Both the position numbers and the translations under genes were made by a program. Below the pieces are notes generated by a model. The model ran no database searches. It was not told the DNA's origin and saw nothing but the letters and a program-made list of their open reading frames with translations. Below, in pieces: positions 7,958 to 17,028 of a stretch of DNA of 56,217 nucleotides. Every line of letters begins with the position of its first letter. Within the stretch, counting starts at the first letter, position 1. This DNA is from Oscillospiraceae bacterium (lineage in GTDB: Bacteria; Bacillota; Clostridia; Oscillospirales; Ruminococcaceae): contig SVNA01000011.1 of the NCBI GenBank assembly GCA_015067145.1, forward strand, positions 1 through 56,217. Direction: 5' to 3'.

Positions 7958-9664
7958 TTATTTAAGGATTGGTTTGATATCCGCATCAATTTTAGCCTTG
8001 ATTTCAGAAGCTTCTGCAAGGTCTTTGCCTTTGATGGAGTAGTAAACTTTTACCTTTGGTTCTGTACCGGATGGGCGAACGATAACCTGGTGACCGCCTT
8101 TGAGCCAGTAGATAAGGATGTTTGCTTTTGGCAGATGGATTTCTTCTGTTTCACCTGTTGCAACTGTAAGTTTTGTAAGGGAGTTAAAGTCTTCTCTTAC
8201 TTCCACTTCCATACCGCCCAGAGCTGTGAGTGGGTTATCGCGGAGCCCCTGCATGATATTTTTCATTGTTTCCATACCTGCAAGGCCTTCAAATTCGTAG
8301 GAGTCTACTTTGTTGAGGAAGTAGCCGAACTTTGCATAGATTTCGTTAAGAGCTTTGTTTACGGAAGAACCTATGCTTCTGTAATAAGCAGCCATTTCAG
8401 CAATCATAAGTGTTGCAACAACAGCGTCTTTGTCTCTTACACGTGTGCCAACAAGGTAGCCGTAGCTTTCTTCAAAACCAAGGATAAAGCGGTTTTCTTC
8501 GCCTTTTGCTTCGAGAAGAGCAATCTGTTCACCGATATATTTAAAGCCTGTGAGAACGTTTTTCATCTCTACTCCGTGGCTCTTTGCAACTTCGTCTGCA
8601 AGGCTGGAGGAAACGATGGATTTAACCATTACAGGATTTTCAGGCATGCATCCAAGTTCTTTTCTTGTTTTTGCGATGTAGTCTGTAAGGAGAATACCAA
8701 CCTGGTTGCCGCTGATAAGTACATATTCATCATTTTCTTTGATAGCGATACCAACACGGTCTGCGTCAGGGTCTGTTGCGATGAGGATGTCACCGTCAAG
8801 TTCCTTGAGCCTGTCGAGACCAAGCTGCATTGCTTCGCGGATTTCAGGGTTTGGATATGGACATGTCGGGAAGTTGCCGTCCGGCATTTCCTGTTCTTTA
8901 ACAACTGTGATGTTCTGGAGACCTGCTTTGCCGAGAACTGTTCTTACCGGAACGTTACCGGAACCATTGAGTGGGGAGTAAACGATTTTGAGGTCTTCTT
9001 TTGTGAAGATATCTTTACGCAGCATACAGCCGAGAACATAGTTGTAGTATTCTTCTTCAACCTCTTTGGAGATGTATTCGATTTTGCCTTCTGCAAGAGC
9101 AGCATCAAAATCTGTATATTTGATATCCTTGAAGATATCAAGTTTGTTGATTTCTGCAAGCACTTTGTCAGCACTGCCGCTTGTCATCTGACATCCGTCA
9201 GGACCGTATACTTTGTAGCCGTTGTATTTTGCAGGGTTGTGGCTTGCTGTTACCATAACGCCAGCGTCACAGCCAAGTCTTCTTGTTGCAAAGGAGAGCA
9301 TTGGAACCGGTTTGAGAGCATCGTAAAGATATACTTTGATACCGTTTGCTGCAAGAACATTTGCTGTGATTTTAGCAAACACATCACTCTTGATACGGGA
9401 GTCGTAGGAAACTGCAACAGAAGCTTCTTTGCCCTGAGCTTTGAGGAATTCTGCAAGGCCCTGTGTTGCTTTTGCAACTGTAAAAATGTTCATACGGTTT
9501 GTGCCTGCACCAAGAACACCACGCAGACCTGCTGTACCAAATTCAAGGCTGAGCAAAAATCTGTCTTTAATCTGTTCATCGTTGCCGTGGATGCTTTCCA
9601 GTTCTTTGAGAAGTTCTTCATCTTTTACTGTGTGAAGCCATCTTTCGTATTCGTTGTTGTACAT
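7958..9664 (-). CDS. Phosphoglucomutase/phosphomannomutase (alpha-D-phosphohexomutase)
   Basis: 568 residues starting MYNNEYERWL. An in-frame upstream ATG at 9703 is less likely because AAGGAG stands directly before the chosen ATG. It interconverts hexose-1- and hexose-6-phosphates (glucose-1-P for glycogen and cell-wall polymers). All four hexomutase motifs are present: catalytic serine TASHNPAKYNGYKVYG, metal loop DPDADRVGIA, sugar-binding GFEESYGYLVG, and phosphate-binding VRPSGTEPKVKVYY near the C terminus. Length and motifs match Gram-positive PgcA-type enzymes. Single gene, divergent from comM. Confidence 0.95.
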   Translation of the reverse strand: MYNNEYERWLHTVKDEELLKELESIHGNDEQIKDRFLLSLEFGTAGLRGVLGAGTNRMNIFTVAKATQGLAEFLKAQGKEASVAVSYDSRIKSDVFAKITANVLAANGIKVYLYDALKPVPMLSFATRRLGCDAGVMVTASHNPAKYNGYKVYGPDGCQMTSGSADKVLAEINKLDIFKDIKYTDFDAALAEGKIEYISKEVEEEYYNYVLGCMLRKDIFTKEDLKIVYSPLNGSGNVPVRTVLGKAGLQNITVVKEQEMPDGNFPTCPYPNPEIREAMQLGLDRLKELDGDILIATDPDADRVGIAIKENDEYVLISGNQVGILLTDYIAKTRKELGCMPENPVMVKSIVSSSLADEVAKSHGVEMKNVLTGFKYIGEQIALLEAKGEENRFILGFEESYGYLVGTRVRDKDAVVATLMIAEMAAYYRSIGSSVNKALNEIYAKFGYFLNKVDSYEFEGLAGMETMKNIMQGLRDNPLTALGGMEVEVREDFNSLTKLTVATGETEEIHLPKANILIYWLKGGHQVIVRPSGTEPKVKVYYSIKGKDLAEASEIKAKIDADIKPILK

Positions 9665-9717
9665 AATGTTCTCCTTATCATATATAAATTTAATAAATAA
9701 CATAATTTATCAATTTA

Positions 9718-9746
9718 ATTTTACTTATTTTTACTGCCCTTGTCAA
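9718..9746 (-). promoter_or_regulatory. Putative promoter of the phosphohexomutase gene
   Basis: Minus strand: perfect -35 TTGACA (9741-9746), 17-bp spacer, -10 TAAAAT (9718-9723). The predicted leader is about 45 nt. It nearly abuts the divergent comM promoter. Confidence 0.65.
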
Positions 9747-9755
9747 TTAAGTTTA

Positions 9756-9784
9756 TTGCAATAAAGGTGGTAATATTGTATGAT
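9756..9784 (+). promoter_or_regulatory. Putative promoter of comM
   Basis: -35 TTGCAA (9756-9761), 17-bp spacer, -10 TATGAT (9779-9784), about 36 nt before the comM start. Confidence 0.55.
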
Positions 9785-9826
9785 AAAAATGTATTATTTT
9801 TGTACATTTGTTTAGGAGGTGCAGAA

Positions 9827-11341
9827 ATGTTAAGTAAACTGCACAGTTTTGGAGTCAGCGGCATAGACGGTTATCTTGTCACCGTGGAAACCCACGTGTC
9901 AGGAGGTCTGCCCGCATTTGATATTGTTGGCCTTGGTGACAATGCGGTAAAGGAATCACGCGAAAGGGTGCGTTCTGCCATAAAGAACAACAACTACAGC
10001 TATCCGTCCTCCAGAATAACGGTAAATCTTGCTCCTGCGGACATCCGCAAAAGCGGTGCTGTATTTGATGTTCCGATTATGCTTGGAATTCTTGAATGTA
10101 CAAATTCTGTGCCTGAAATCAGTGACAGGTTTGCCTTTGCGGGTGAGCTGAGCCTTGACGGATATATCCGTGGCATAAACGGTGCACTTTCCATGGCCTT
10201 GTGTGCAAAGGAAAACGGTATAACCCATCTGTTTCTCCCTGCTGAAAATGCAAACGAAGCAAGTGTTGTAAAGGGCATCAATGTATATGCCATTGAACAC
10301 ATATCACAGATTGTGGGATTTTTAAAAGGCTGTTCCGAACTGCTGCCACACACCTATTTTTCTACAAAATCAGAGGAAACTTTCCTTGATTTTATGGATG
10401 TAAAAGGTCAGGAGGAGGCAAAACGTGCACTGGAAATTGCCGCAAGCGGTCTGCATAACATCTGCCTCAGCGGTCCTCCGGGCAGCGGCAAATCCATGTT
10501 GGCAAAAAGACTGCCGTCCATTATGCCACCTCTTACACTTGACGAAGCAATCGAAACCACAAAAATTTATTCTATGGCAGGACTGCTGGACAAAAACAGC
10601 GGTCTTGTGACACAGCGGCCTTTCCGTTCCCCGCATCACTCCGTTTCCACAGCAGCCCTTACAGGTGGCGGACAAAGTGCAAAACCCGGCGAAATCTCCC
10701 TTGCACACAACGGGGTGCTGTTTCTTGACGAACTGCCGGAGTTTCACCGTGACGCCCTTGAGGCACTGCGTGCTCCCCTTGAAGACAACAAAGTTGTGGT
10801 TGCCCGTGCAAGCCAGACACACACCTACCCAAGCAACATTATGCTTGTTGGTGCAATGAACCCATGCCCCTGCGGATATCTTGGCGACGATTTTCATCCC
10901 TGTACCTGCAGTGCAAACCAGATTGAGAGATACAAATCCAAGCTGAGCGGGCCACTGATGGACAGAATTGATATCTATGTAAATGTTGCGGGTGTAAAAT
11001 ATGAGGAACTTGCGGGAGATGACTGTTTGGGAGAAAGCTCTGCCGATATACTGAAAAGGGTTATCATCGCCCGCAGAATGCAGCAGAAACGTTTTGAAGG
11101 CACAAATATCACCTCAAACGCCACAATACCTCCATCCCATATAAAAGAGATGTGCCGCACAACAAAAGCTGCACAGAATGTGCTGGAAAAAGCCTTTAAA
11201 AGCATGGGGCTTTCCGCAAGAAGCTATGACAAGATTTTAAAGGTTGCACGTACAATAGCAGACCTTGAACAGTCGGCAATGATTGAAGAACTGCATATGC
11301 TTGAAGCTGTACAGTACAGAAATTTTGACCGAAAATATTAA
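9827..11341 (+). CDS. comM: YifB/ComM family Mg-chelatase-like AAA+ ATPase
   Basis: 504 residues starting MLSKLHSFGVSGIDGYLV; AGGAGGT sits 6 nt before this ATG, so the open frame upstream to 9740 is not coding. An N-terminal Lon-like (ChlI) domain with GGLPAFDIVGLGDNAVKESR is followed by the AAA+ core with Walker A GPPGSGKSMLAK (about residue 220), Walker B GVLFLDELPEF, and NPCPCGYLGD, then the C-terminal chelatase domain. In naturally competent bacteria ComM is a helicase that promotes branch migration during uptake of divergent DNA. Its role in Clostridia is not established. Confidence 0.93.
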   Translation: MLSKLHSFGVSGIDGYLVTVETHVSGGLPAFDIVGLGDNAVKESRERVRSAIKNNNYSYPSSRITVNLAPADIRKSGAVFDVPIMLGILECTNSVPEISDRFAFAGELSLDGYIRGINGALSMALCAKENGITHLFLPAENANEASVVKGINVYAIEHISQIVGFLKGCSELLPHTYFSTKSEETFLDFMDVKGQEEAKRALEIAASGLHNICLSGPPGSGKSMLAKRLPSIMPPLTLDEAIETTKIYSMAGLLDKNSGLVTQRPFRSPHHSVSTAALTGGGQSAKPGEISLAHNGVLFLDELPEFHRDALEALRAPLEDNKVVVARASQTHTYPSNIMLVGAMNPCPCGYLGDDFHPCTCSANQIERYKSKLSGPLMDRIDIYVNVAGVKYEELAGDDCLGESSADILKRVIIARRMQQKRFEGTNITSNATIPPSHIKEMCRTTKAAQNVLEKAFKSMGLSARSYDKILKVARTIADLEQSAMIEELHMLEAVQYRNFDRKY

Positions 11342-11377
11342 CAGTGCCTGTATTTCAAGCAGATATATATAACAAAA

Positions 11378-11412
11378 AGTCTGAATCCGGATAGATTCAG
11401 ACTTTTATTTTT
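11378..11412. terminator. Bidirectional terminator between comM and the GNAT gene
   Basis: Perfect 10-bp stem AGTCTGAATC/GATTCAGACT with a 6-nt loop, T-rich on both strands (TTTTATTTTT on plus, TTTTTGTT on minus). It serves two convergent genes. Confidence 0.85.
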
Positions 11413-12028
11413 ACTGTTCCAGCTGTGTGGGCAGTTTAAGTTTTTGCTTTGGCGGAAAATTTTGGTCAAACTTCTCCGCCTCATTTTCATCAACGGAATA
11501 CCCTGTCGGGTCTGTATAACTGCCACAAAGATTACAGAGAAAACCCGCTTCAAGTTCTTTGATAAGGAAAAAATCCGCATCAGGATATGCTTTGTAAACA
11601 ATTCCTTTTGTCTTTGCTATTCCGAAGCCGAATTTACCATACAGTTTCACATCACCTGTTATGGCAAGAACTTTTGCCCCCATTTCCCTTGCTTTTTCCA
11701 TTGAAAAGTTCAGGAGAAATGCTCCGTACCCTTTGCCCTGGCAAGCCGGATGAATACTGAAAGGACCAAATGTCATTACTGGTATTATTTTTCCATCATC
11801 TGCCGTTATTTCTGCTTTTGCATACATAATATGGCCGATAATCTCCACGTCTTTTTCAAGCACAAGGCTAAGCTGCGGAATAAATTCTTTTCTGTTTCTG
11901 AATTGATTGAGCACATAGTGTTCAAGGCATCCCGGTCTGTAAACGTTCCAGAACGCTTCTCTTGTAAGGTTTTCAACTGTTTTATAATCTTTTTCTGTTT
12001 CCTGTCGGACAGTAAGGCTGTTTTTCAT
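11411..12028 (-). CDS. GNAT family N-acetyltransferase
   Basis: 205 residues. The acetyl-CoA binding motif is visible as GPFSIHPACQGKGYGAFLLN (motif A, about residue 90), followed by MEKAREMGAKVLAITGDVKL and YGKFGFG, which resembles the YhbS-like subgroup. The C-terminal part (AGFLCNLCGSYTDPTGYSVD) is an extension of that subgroup. The acceptor substrate is unknown. Single gene; AAGGAGG lies 8 nt before ATG. A strong GC-rich hairpin lies in its upstream region (12066-12102). Confidence 0.85.
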   Translation of the reverse strand: MKNSLTVRQETEKDYKTVENLTREAFWNVYRPGCLEHYVLNQFRNRKEFIPQLSLVLEKDVEIIGHIMYAKAEITADDGKIIPVMTFGPFSIHPACQGKGYGAFLLNFSMEKAREMGAKVLAITGDVKLYGKFGFGIAKTKGIVYKAYPDADFFLIKELEAGFLCNLCGSYTDPTGYSVDENEAEKFDQNFPPKQKLKLPTQLEQ

Positions 12029-12065
12029 TGTTTAATCCTCCTTGTAAATTGTCAGCCGTCAATTT

Positions 12066-12102
12066 CCGGGAGGCTTTTGCGGAAATGCAGCAAACCTCCC
12101 GG
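12066..12102 (-). promoter_or_regulatory. GC-rich hairpin upstream of the GNAT gene
   Basis: Arms CCGGGAGG/CCTCCCGG (12066-12073 with 12095-12102), extended inside by TTTGC/GCAAA. No T-tract follows on either strand, so it is not a standard terminator. One arm carries CCTCC, complementary to the AAGGAGG ribosome-binding site of the GNAT gene. It could be a leader structure controlling translation; nothing further can be shown. Confidence 0.35.
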
Positions 12103-12170
12103 TTACACTGCAATATCCAAGGTGTTGTTTTTCTTCAAACAGCAATCTCCTAAAAAATTAATTTATAACA

Positions 12171-12197
12171 AAACCCCATACTTTGTGCATGGGGTTT
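12171..12197 (-). terminator. Terminator of sdaAB-sdaAA
   Basis: Minus-strand hairpin AAACCCCAT/ATGGGGTTT (12171-12179 with 12189-12197) followed by TTGTTATAAATTAATTTTTT; 19 bp beyond the sdaAA stop. Confidence 0.75.
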
Positions 12198-12216
12198 GTA
12201 TATATATTGAATTTTA

Positions 12217-13086
12217 TCAGCCAAATACAGCTTTGTTGATAGCTTTGCCTGCCGGTGTTGTTGCGATGCCTCCTTTTGCTGTTTCTCGCAGCTGTGGCGG
12301 AAGCATTTTGCCAACCTTGAACATAGCTTCAACAACTTCATCAAATGGGATGTGGCTGACCTGACCTGCAAGTGCCATATCAGCAGCAATCATAGCATTA
12401 ACAGCACCGGAAGCGTTTCTCTGTGCACAAGGAAGAGCAACAAGACCTGCAACAGGGTCACAAACAAGACCCATAACATTAATCATTGCAAATCCTGCAG
12501 CATTGAAACAACTCTGGTCGTCAGCACCTTTGAGGTAAGCTGCTGCTGCCGCTGCCATACTGGAAGCAACACCGCATTCTGCCTGACAGCCGCCGTCTGC
12601 ACCTGCAACTGTTGCGTTTCTTGTGTAGATGGCACCAACTGCGGAAGCATAGATGAGAGCTTCAACAACCTTTTCTCTTGCAAAACCTTCTTTGTTCATC
12701 ATACCAACCAGAACTGCTGGAAGAATACCGCAGCTGCCTGCTGTTGGGGATGCACAGATTTTACCCATGGAAGCGTTAACTTCGCTGGAGGAGTATGCAA
12801 GAGCCATAATGTAGTTCATATAGTTGCCTGTTACGGAACCGTCTTTCTGGGAATACTGATACTGACAGTTTGCAACACCGTCCACAAGGCTGCCTTTTGT
12901 AGCCTGCTTATGTTCCAGAGCTTTTGTAGCGGAACCAATCATAACATCAAGACGTGTTTCAAAGCTTGCCCATACTTTTTCTCTGGACATACCTGTGAGT
13001 TTTGTTTCGGCATCGAGAGCAATTTCCCATGCACGTTTGTGTTCTTTTGCACAAAGGTCCAAAAGTTCCTGACCGTTTTTATACAT
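12217..13086 (-). CDS. sdaAA: L-serine dehydratase, iron-sulfur-dependent, alpha subunit
   Basis: 289 residues. Catalyses, with the beta subunit, L-serine to pyruvate plus ammonia using an oxygen-sensitive [4Fe-4S] cluster. Family blocks: ASPTAGSCGILPAVLVG (about residue 123), ADGGCQAECGVASSMAAAAA and VMGLVCDPVAGLVALPCAQR. The conserved cysteines in these blocks are the candidate cluster ligands. The size matches the split Clostridium/Bacillus enzyme rather than the fused proteobacterial one. It starts 3 bp after sdaAB. The product pyruvate feeds fermentation. Confidence 0.96.
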   Translation of the reverse strand: MYKNGQELLDLCAKEHKRAWEIALDAETKLTGMSREKVWASFETRLDVMIGSATKALEHKQATKGSLVDGVANCQYQYSQKDGSVTGNYMNYIMALAYSSSEVNASMGKICASPTAGSCGILPAVLVGMMNKEGFAREKVVEALIYASAVGAIYTRNATVAGADGGCQAECGVASSMAAAAAAYLKGADDQSCFNAAGFAMINVMGLVCDPVAGLVALPCAQRNASGAVNAMIAADMALAGQVSHIPFDEVVEAMFKVGKMLPPQLRETAKGGIATTPAGKAINKAVFG

Positions 13087-13089
13087 AAA

Positions 13090-13761
13090 TTAGCCCTCCT
13101 GTATATTAACAACAACTACTGAGAGTACATTGTTAACCTGTTTCAAATCATTGATTACGCTTTCAGGGATAACACCGTCACATTCGATAAGACAGTAAGC
13201 TGTGTCACCTTTGGATGTACGGCTAACCTTCATTGTAGCGATGTTGATGTTGTCGTAAGCAAGGATAGCACTGATATCACTTACAACACCTTTAACGTCG
13301 TTCTGTTTAACGATAATAGTAGAAAGTGATGCATTGAATTCGCAGGTGAGGCCATTGATATTTGTGATAAGGATACGGCCGCCGCCAAGGGAAGCACCTT
13401 CTATAAAATATTCTGTGCCGTCTACAAGATGGAATGTAATTCTTGCTGTATTTTCATAAGGGCTTACGATTTCTGTTGGATAGAATTCAAATTCAAGACC
13501 ACGGCTCGCTGCAATTTCAAAGCTGTTGCCAAGTCTTTCATCATCTTCGCTCATGCCAAGAGCACCTGCAACCAGAGCATAGTCTGTAAAGTGTCCTTTG
13601 TATGTGCTTGCAAAGGAGCCTCCAAGGCCAAAGCTTACTTTATTGAAAGGTTTGCCAGCTATTGTCATAGCTGTTTTTGCAAGTTTTGCAGCACCTGCTG
13701 TGTGCGAACTTGAAGGACCTATCATAATTGGACCTACTACGTCAAGAAGACTTATATTCAT
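13090..13761 (-). CDS. sdaAB: L-serine dehydratase, iron-sulfur-dependent, beta subunit
   Basis: 223 residues. The N-terminal beta domain shows MNISLLDVVGPIMIGPSSSH followed by TAGAAKLAK. The C-terminal ACT domain (about residues 148-220: TIIVKQNDVKGVVSDISAIL and later SVINDLKQVNNVLSV) is typical of this subunit and probably binds serine or another effector. First gene of the sda operon, with a well-matched promoter about 75 bp upstream. Confidence 0.96.
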   Translation of the reverse strand: MNISLLDVVGPIMIGPSSSHTAGAAKLAKTAMTIAGKPFNKVSFGLGGSFASTYKGHFTDYALVAGALGMSEDDERLGNSFEIAASRGLEFEFYPTEIVSPYENTARITFHLVDGTEYFIEGASLGGGRILITNINGLTCEFNASLSTIIVKQNDVKGVVSDISAILAYDNINIATMKVSRTSKGDTAYCLIECDGVIPESVINDLKQVNNVLSVVVVNIQEG

Positions 13762-13835
13762 TATTTTTCCTCCGTTTATTTTGCCGCGTCTGCTGTATTT
13801 TTACAATATCCGCAATAATAACAATATTTAATATA

Positions 13836-13863
13836 ATTTTATCATAGCTTATATCATTGTCAA
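13836..13863 (-). promoter_or_regulatory. Putative promoter of sdaAB-sdaAA
   Basis: Minus strand: perfect -35 TTGACA (13858-13863), 16-bp spacer, -10 TAAAAT (13836-13841). Confidence 0.6.
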
Positions 13864-14024
13864 TAATATATCAGTTATAATTTGTTGGTTTTAAGTGGAT
13901 TTTGACCCATATATTTCACACAGACATGTTATATTGACTTTATAAGTATATATTTTTATTTCAAATCACTTTTTTACATTATAGAAAAAATATATGCTTT
14001 TTTCTGCAGTATTTTACATATTAC

Positions 14025-14053
14025 TTGCTTAAATTTTACAAATATTATACAAT
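14025..14053 (+). promoter_or_regulatory. Putative promoter of the ytvI-like gene
   Basis: -35 TTGCTT (14025-14030), 17-bp spacer, -10 TACAAT (14048-14053); GGAGTGAT stands before the ATG at 14082. Confidence 0.45.
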
Positions 14054-14081
14054 ATAAACTGATATAGTCTGGAGTGATCTT

Positions 14082-15154
14082 ATGTCCTACGATAAAAAGA
14101 AACAATTTATTGTCAATATTTTATTCTATGCTATCATCACCGCAATTTTTGTTTTTGCGGTAAAATATGCACTCAGGTGGATTATGCCATTTGTTGTGGC
14201 TTTCATTGTTTCGGCAATTATAAATCCTTTTGCCCTGAAAGTTGCAAAAGATTTCAGGGTGAGCAAAAAATTCGCTGCCTGCTTTTCCGCCTTTCTGTTT
14301 TATGCCATTGGTATAGGAATTATCGTTCTTGCGGGCTTCGGGATATACACAGCACTGCGTAGGCTGTTCTTTGACCTGCCGCAGATTTACACGGAAAGCT
14401 TCAACCTGCGTTGGCTTCGGCAGTAACCTTTATGCAGAGCACAATAGCAGCTTTTGACCCCTCTGTCAGTGTTGCTTTTGAAGAGTTGACAGAAAATTTT
14501 CTTGCTAACGCAGGCAGCCTTATTTCCGGAATTTCGGTAAAAGCTTTAAGCTGGCTGTCATCCTATATCACAGCTGTGCCGTTCTTTGTTGCCGCTGTCC
14601 TGATTTCTGTTGTTGCAACATTTTTTATTGCTTCTGACTATGACAATATCAAAGCATTTATAGGCCGTCAGATACCTGAAAAGTGGCATCTGCTCCTTAT
14701 TGATATAAAAGAATACAGTCTTAAAACCGTGAGCAAATACTTTAAATCCTACGCACTGATAATGACCATCACCTTTTGCGAACTTTCCATTGCACTGTGG
14801 TTGCTTGGAGTAAATAATTTTGCTGTTATCGCACTTATCATAGCGGTATTTGACATTATCCCCGTCTGCGGAAGCGGCGGTGTTCTTATCCCCTGGTCGG
14901 TATTCTCTCTTGTACAGGGCAGATTTGCTTTCGGCATAGGCATGCTGATTGTATATGCAATCATAACCGTTATCCGCCAGATTATCGAACCTAAAATTGT
15001 CGGTGATCAGGTGGGGCTGCCTCCGGTTGTCACCCTTATGGCAATGTTTTTAGGTGTTCGCTTTATGGGTGTTTTCGGGCTGTTTGCATTCCCGATTGCC
15101 CTTGTTATACTCAAAAATCTCAATGACAGAGGAAGAATAAGGTTGTTTAAATAA
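14082..15154 (+). pseudogene. AI-2E family transporter / YtvI-type sporulation membrane protein, interrupted by a frameshift
   Basis: Two frames together give one protein of about 356 residues, the usual length of this multi-pass family. The first (14082-14426, 114 residues) holds the N-terminal helices and stops after YTESFNLRWLRQ. The second continues from about 14408 with ALASAVTFMQSTIAAF and carries the family C-terminal region (VPFFVAAVLISVVATFFIAS, IIEPKIVGDQVGLPPVVTL, MAMFLGVRFMGVFGLFAFPI). One extra C at 14405-14406 (AACCTGCG to AACCCTGCG) would restore N-P-A-L-A and a continuous frame, so a single-base deletion or a sequencing error explains it. The family name YtvI comes from a Bacillus sporulation protein. 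No programmed-frameshift signal is seen. Confidence 0.85.
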
Positions 15155-15184
15155 TCCATTTCTGTTTATTCCGGATTATTTTAA
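15150..15184 (+). terminator. Weak terminator after the ytvI-like gene
   Basis: Stem AATAATCC/GGATTATT (15150-15157 with 15173-15180) followed by TT and AT-rich DNA. It overlaps the last codons. Modest strength. Confidence 0.4.
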
Positions 15185-15233
15185 ATATAAATTTTCACAG
15201 TAAACTATTCACACAAAAAAGGAAGAAAAACTT

Positions 15234-16868
15234 ATGGAATTGTCACAAGCTTTAACTCTTTTCGGCGGTCTCGCTCTGTTTCTCTACAGCATGAACATGA
15301 TGAGTGCCGGTCTTGAAGCCGCTGCAGGTAACAAGATGAAATCCATCCTTGAAAAACTAACCTCCAGTACCTTTATGGGTGTTATTGTAGGTACAGTTAT
15401 CACCGCAATCATCCAGTCATCTTCTGCAACTACAGTTATGCTTGTTGGTTTTGTAAACAGCGGACTTATGCAGTTAAGCCAGGCTGTTGGTGTTATCATG
15501 GGTGCAAACATCGGTACAACCGTTACAGGTTTGCTGATTGCACTGGACGTTAAGGAAATAGCACCTATATTTGCCTTTATCGGTGTATGCATGATCGTTT
15601 TCTCTAAAAAGGAAAAGATGAACAACTGGGGCAAAATCATTGCAGGTCTCGGTATTCTCTTTATCGGTATGGACATGATGAGCGGCTCCATGAAAGACCT
15701 GCGTGACTCTGAGCTGTTTGTAAAAATCATCACAGAATTCTCCAACCCGCTTATCGGTATCCTTGCAGGTACAGTATTTACAGCTATCATCCAGTCCTCA
15801 TCCGCTTCTGTTGGTATCCTCCAGGCCTTGGCCATGAGTGGTGTTATAGGTCTTGACAGCGGTATCTATGTACTGTTCGGTTTTACAATCGGTACCTGCG
15901 TAACAGCTGTTATTGCTTCTCTGGGTACATCCGTAAACGCAAAGCGAACAACACTTATCCATCTGATGTTCAACATATTCGGTACACTTATTTTCCTTGT
16001 TATCTGTGAACTTGTACCGTTTACAACATGGTTTGCAAACCTGTTCCCTACAAATCCAAGTGCCCAGATTGCAAACGCACACCTTGTATACAAAATTGTA
16101 ACAACAGTTATCCTCTTCCCGTTTGCAAAACAGCTGGTTAAACTTGCAACAATAATCCTGCCTGACAAGGAAGCTGAGAAGGTTCGTCCAAGCCTTGCAG
16201 AACGCTGCAGCCATATGTCTACATACAATGTTGGTAACATGGCCATCATTATCTCCAACATCAGAGAAGAACTTGAATATATGTACTCCATAGCAAAAGA
16301 AAATGTGCAGATGAGCTTTGATGCCATCCTCAACCACACTATGGAATACGAAGAAAAGCTCAAGGAAAATGAGGAAAAGCTGGACACTCTCAATGCACAG
16401 ATCTGTCAGTATCTCTCCACAATTATTTCCAAACCAATGCCTATTCAGGACTCTGAACTTATCAGCGGCTACTTCCGCATCGTGGGCAATATTGAACGTA
16501 TCGGCGACCATGCAATGAACTTCTCCGGCTATGTTAAATTCCTTACAGCCAACAACCTAACCTTCTCCGAAAGAGCCATGGGTGAAATTGAAAAGATGAA
16601 GAAAATCTGTCTTGAAGCCATGAATGTTTTCGACAGCGACATGAAAATTTTCAATATCGAAGCTCTTACAGAAACTGCACAGGTTGAACAGCGTCTCGAT
16701 GACCTTACCGACCAGTACAGAAAAGCACAGATTGAAAGAATGAAAACAACAAGCTGTGCACCTGAAGCAAGCGTTCTTTACTCCGAAATGCTCACAGACG
16801 TTGAACGTATCGGCGACCATATGCTCAACATTGCTGAACAGTTTGCACAGATGTACTCAAACAAATAG
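15234..16868 (+). CDS. Na/Pi cotransporter family protein with PhoU-like C-terminal domain
   Basis: 544 residues. The N-terminal membrane half carries the inverted Na/Pi repeats with the diagnostic QSSSATTVMLVGFVNSGL (about residue 61) and QSSSASVGILQALAMSGV (about residue 187). The C-terminal cytoplasmic half (from about residue 335) is PhoU-like, with paired ERIGDHAMNF and ERIGDHMLNIAEQFA motifs. Probably exports or imports phosphate with sodium, the PhoU part sensing or gating. Single gene with a downstream terminator. Confidence 0.95.
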   Translation: MELSQALTLFGGLALFLYSMNMMSAGLEAAAGNKMKSILEKLTSSTFMGVIVGTVITAIIQSSSATTVMLVGFVNSGLMQLSQAVGVIMGANIGTTVTGLLIALDVKEIAPIFAFIGVCMIVFSKKEKMNNWGKIIAGLGILFIGMDMMSGSMKDLRDSELFVKIITEFSNPLIGILAGTVFTAIIQSSSASVGILQALAMSGVIGLDSGIYVLFGFTIGTCVTAVIASLGTSVNAKRTTLIHLMFNIFGTLIFLVICELVPFTTWFANLFPTNPSAQIANAHLVYKIVTTVILFPFAKQLVKLATIILPDKEAEKVRPSLAERCSHMSTYNVGNMAIIISNIREELEYMYSIAKENVQMSFDAILNHTMEYEEKLKENEEKLDTLNAQICQYLSTIISKPMPIQDSELISGYFRIVGNIERIGDHAMNFSGYVKFLTANNLTFSERAMGEIEKMKKICLEAMNVFDSDMKIFNIEALTETAQVEQRLDDLTDQYRKAQIERMKTTSCAPEASVLYSEMLTDVERIGDHMLNIAEQFAQMYSNK

Positions 16869-16901
16869 TAACTGATTATTATATTAATATATATACATTT
16901 A

Positions 16902-16929
16902 AAGCCGGCACTACCTGTCGGCTTTTTTT
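16902..16929 (+). terminator. Terminator of the Na/Pi cotransporter gene
   Basis: Stem AAGCCGGCA/TGTCGGCTT (one G-U pair), loop CTACC, followed by seven T. Confidence 0.85.
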
Positions 16930-16993
16930 GTTAAGTTCTCTCTTTTTCCAAAAAGAAATTCCTAAAAAAATTAAATAAATTTCGCAAAAAGTG

Positions 16994-17022
16994 TTGACAA
17001 ATAAAAAAAACAGGTGTAAGAT
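16994..17022 (+). promoter_or_regulatory. Promoter of the T-box leader and amino acid ABC operon
   Basis: Perfect -35 TTGACA (16994-16999), 17-bp spacer, -10 TAAGAT (17017-17022). Predicted start near 17029, just upstream of the T-box. Confidence 0.75.
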
Positions 17023-17028
17023 TGAATC

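Larger units (their letters stand above)
13762..14081. other. Divergent AT-rich intergenic region
   Basis: 320 bp between sdaAB (leftward) and the ytvI-like gene (rightward). It contains one promoter for each side (13836-13863 and 14025-14053). I see no further gene or RNA element. Confidence 0.5.

Noticed and set aside
14411-15154. A separate gene starting at TTG 14411
   Set aside because: No ribosome-binding site; the product is the C-terminal part of the family and the N-terminal part sits directly upstream in another frame. A frameshift explains it better.
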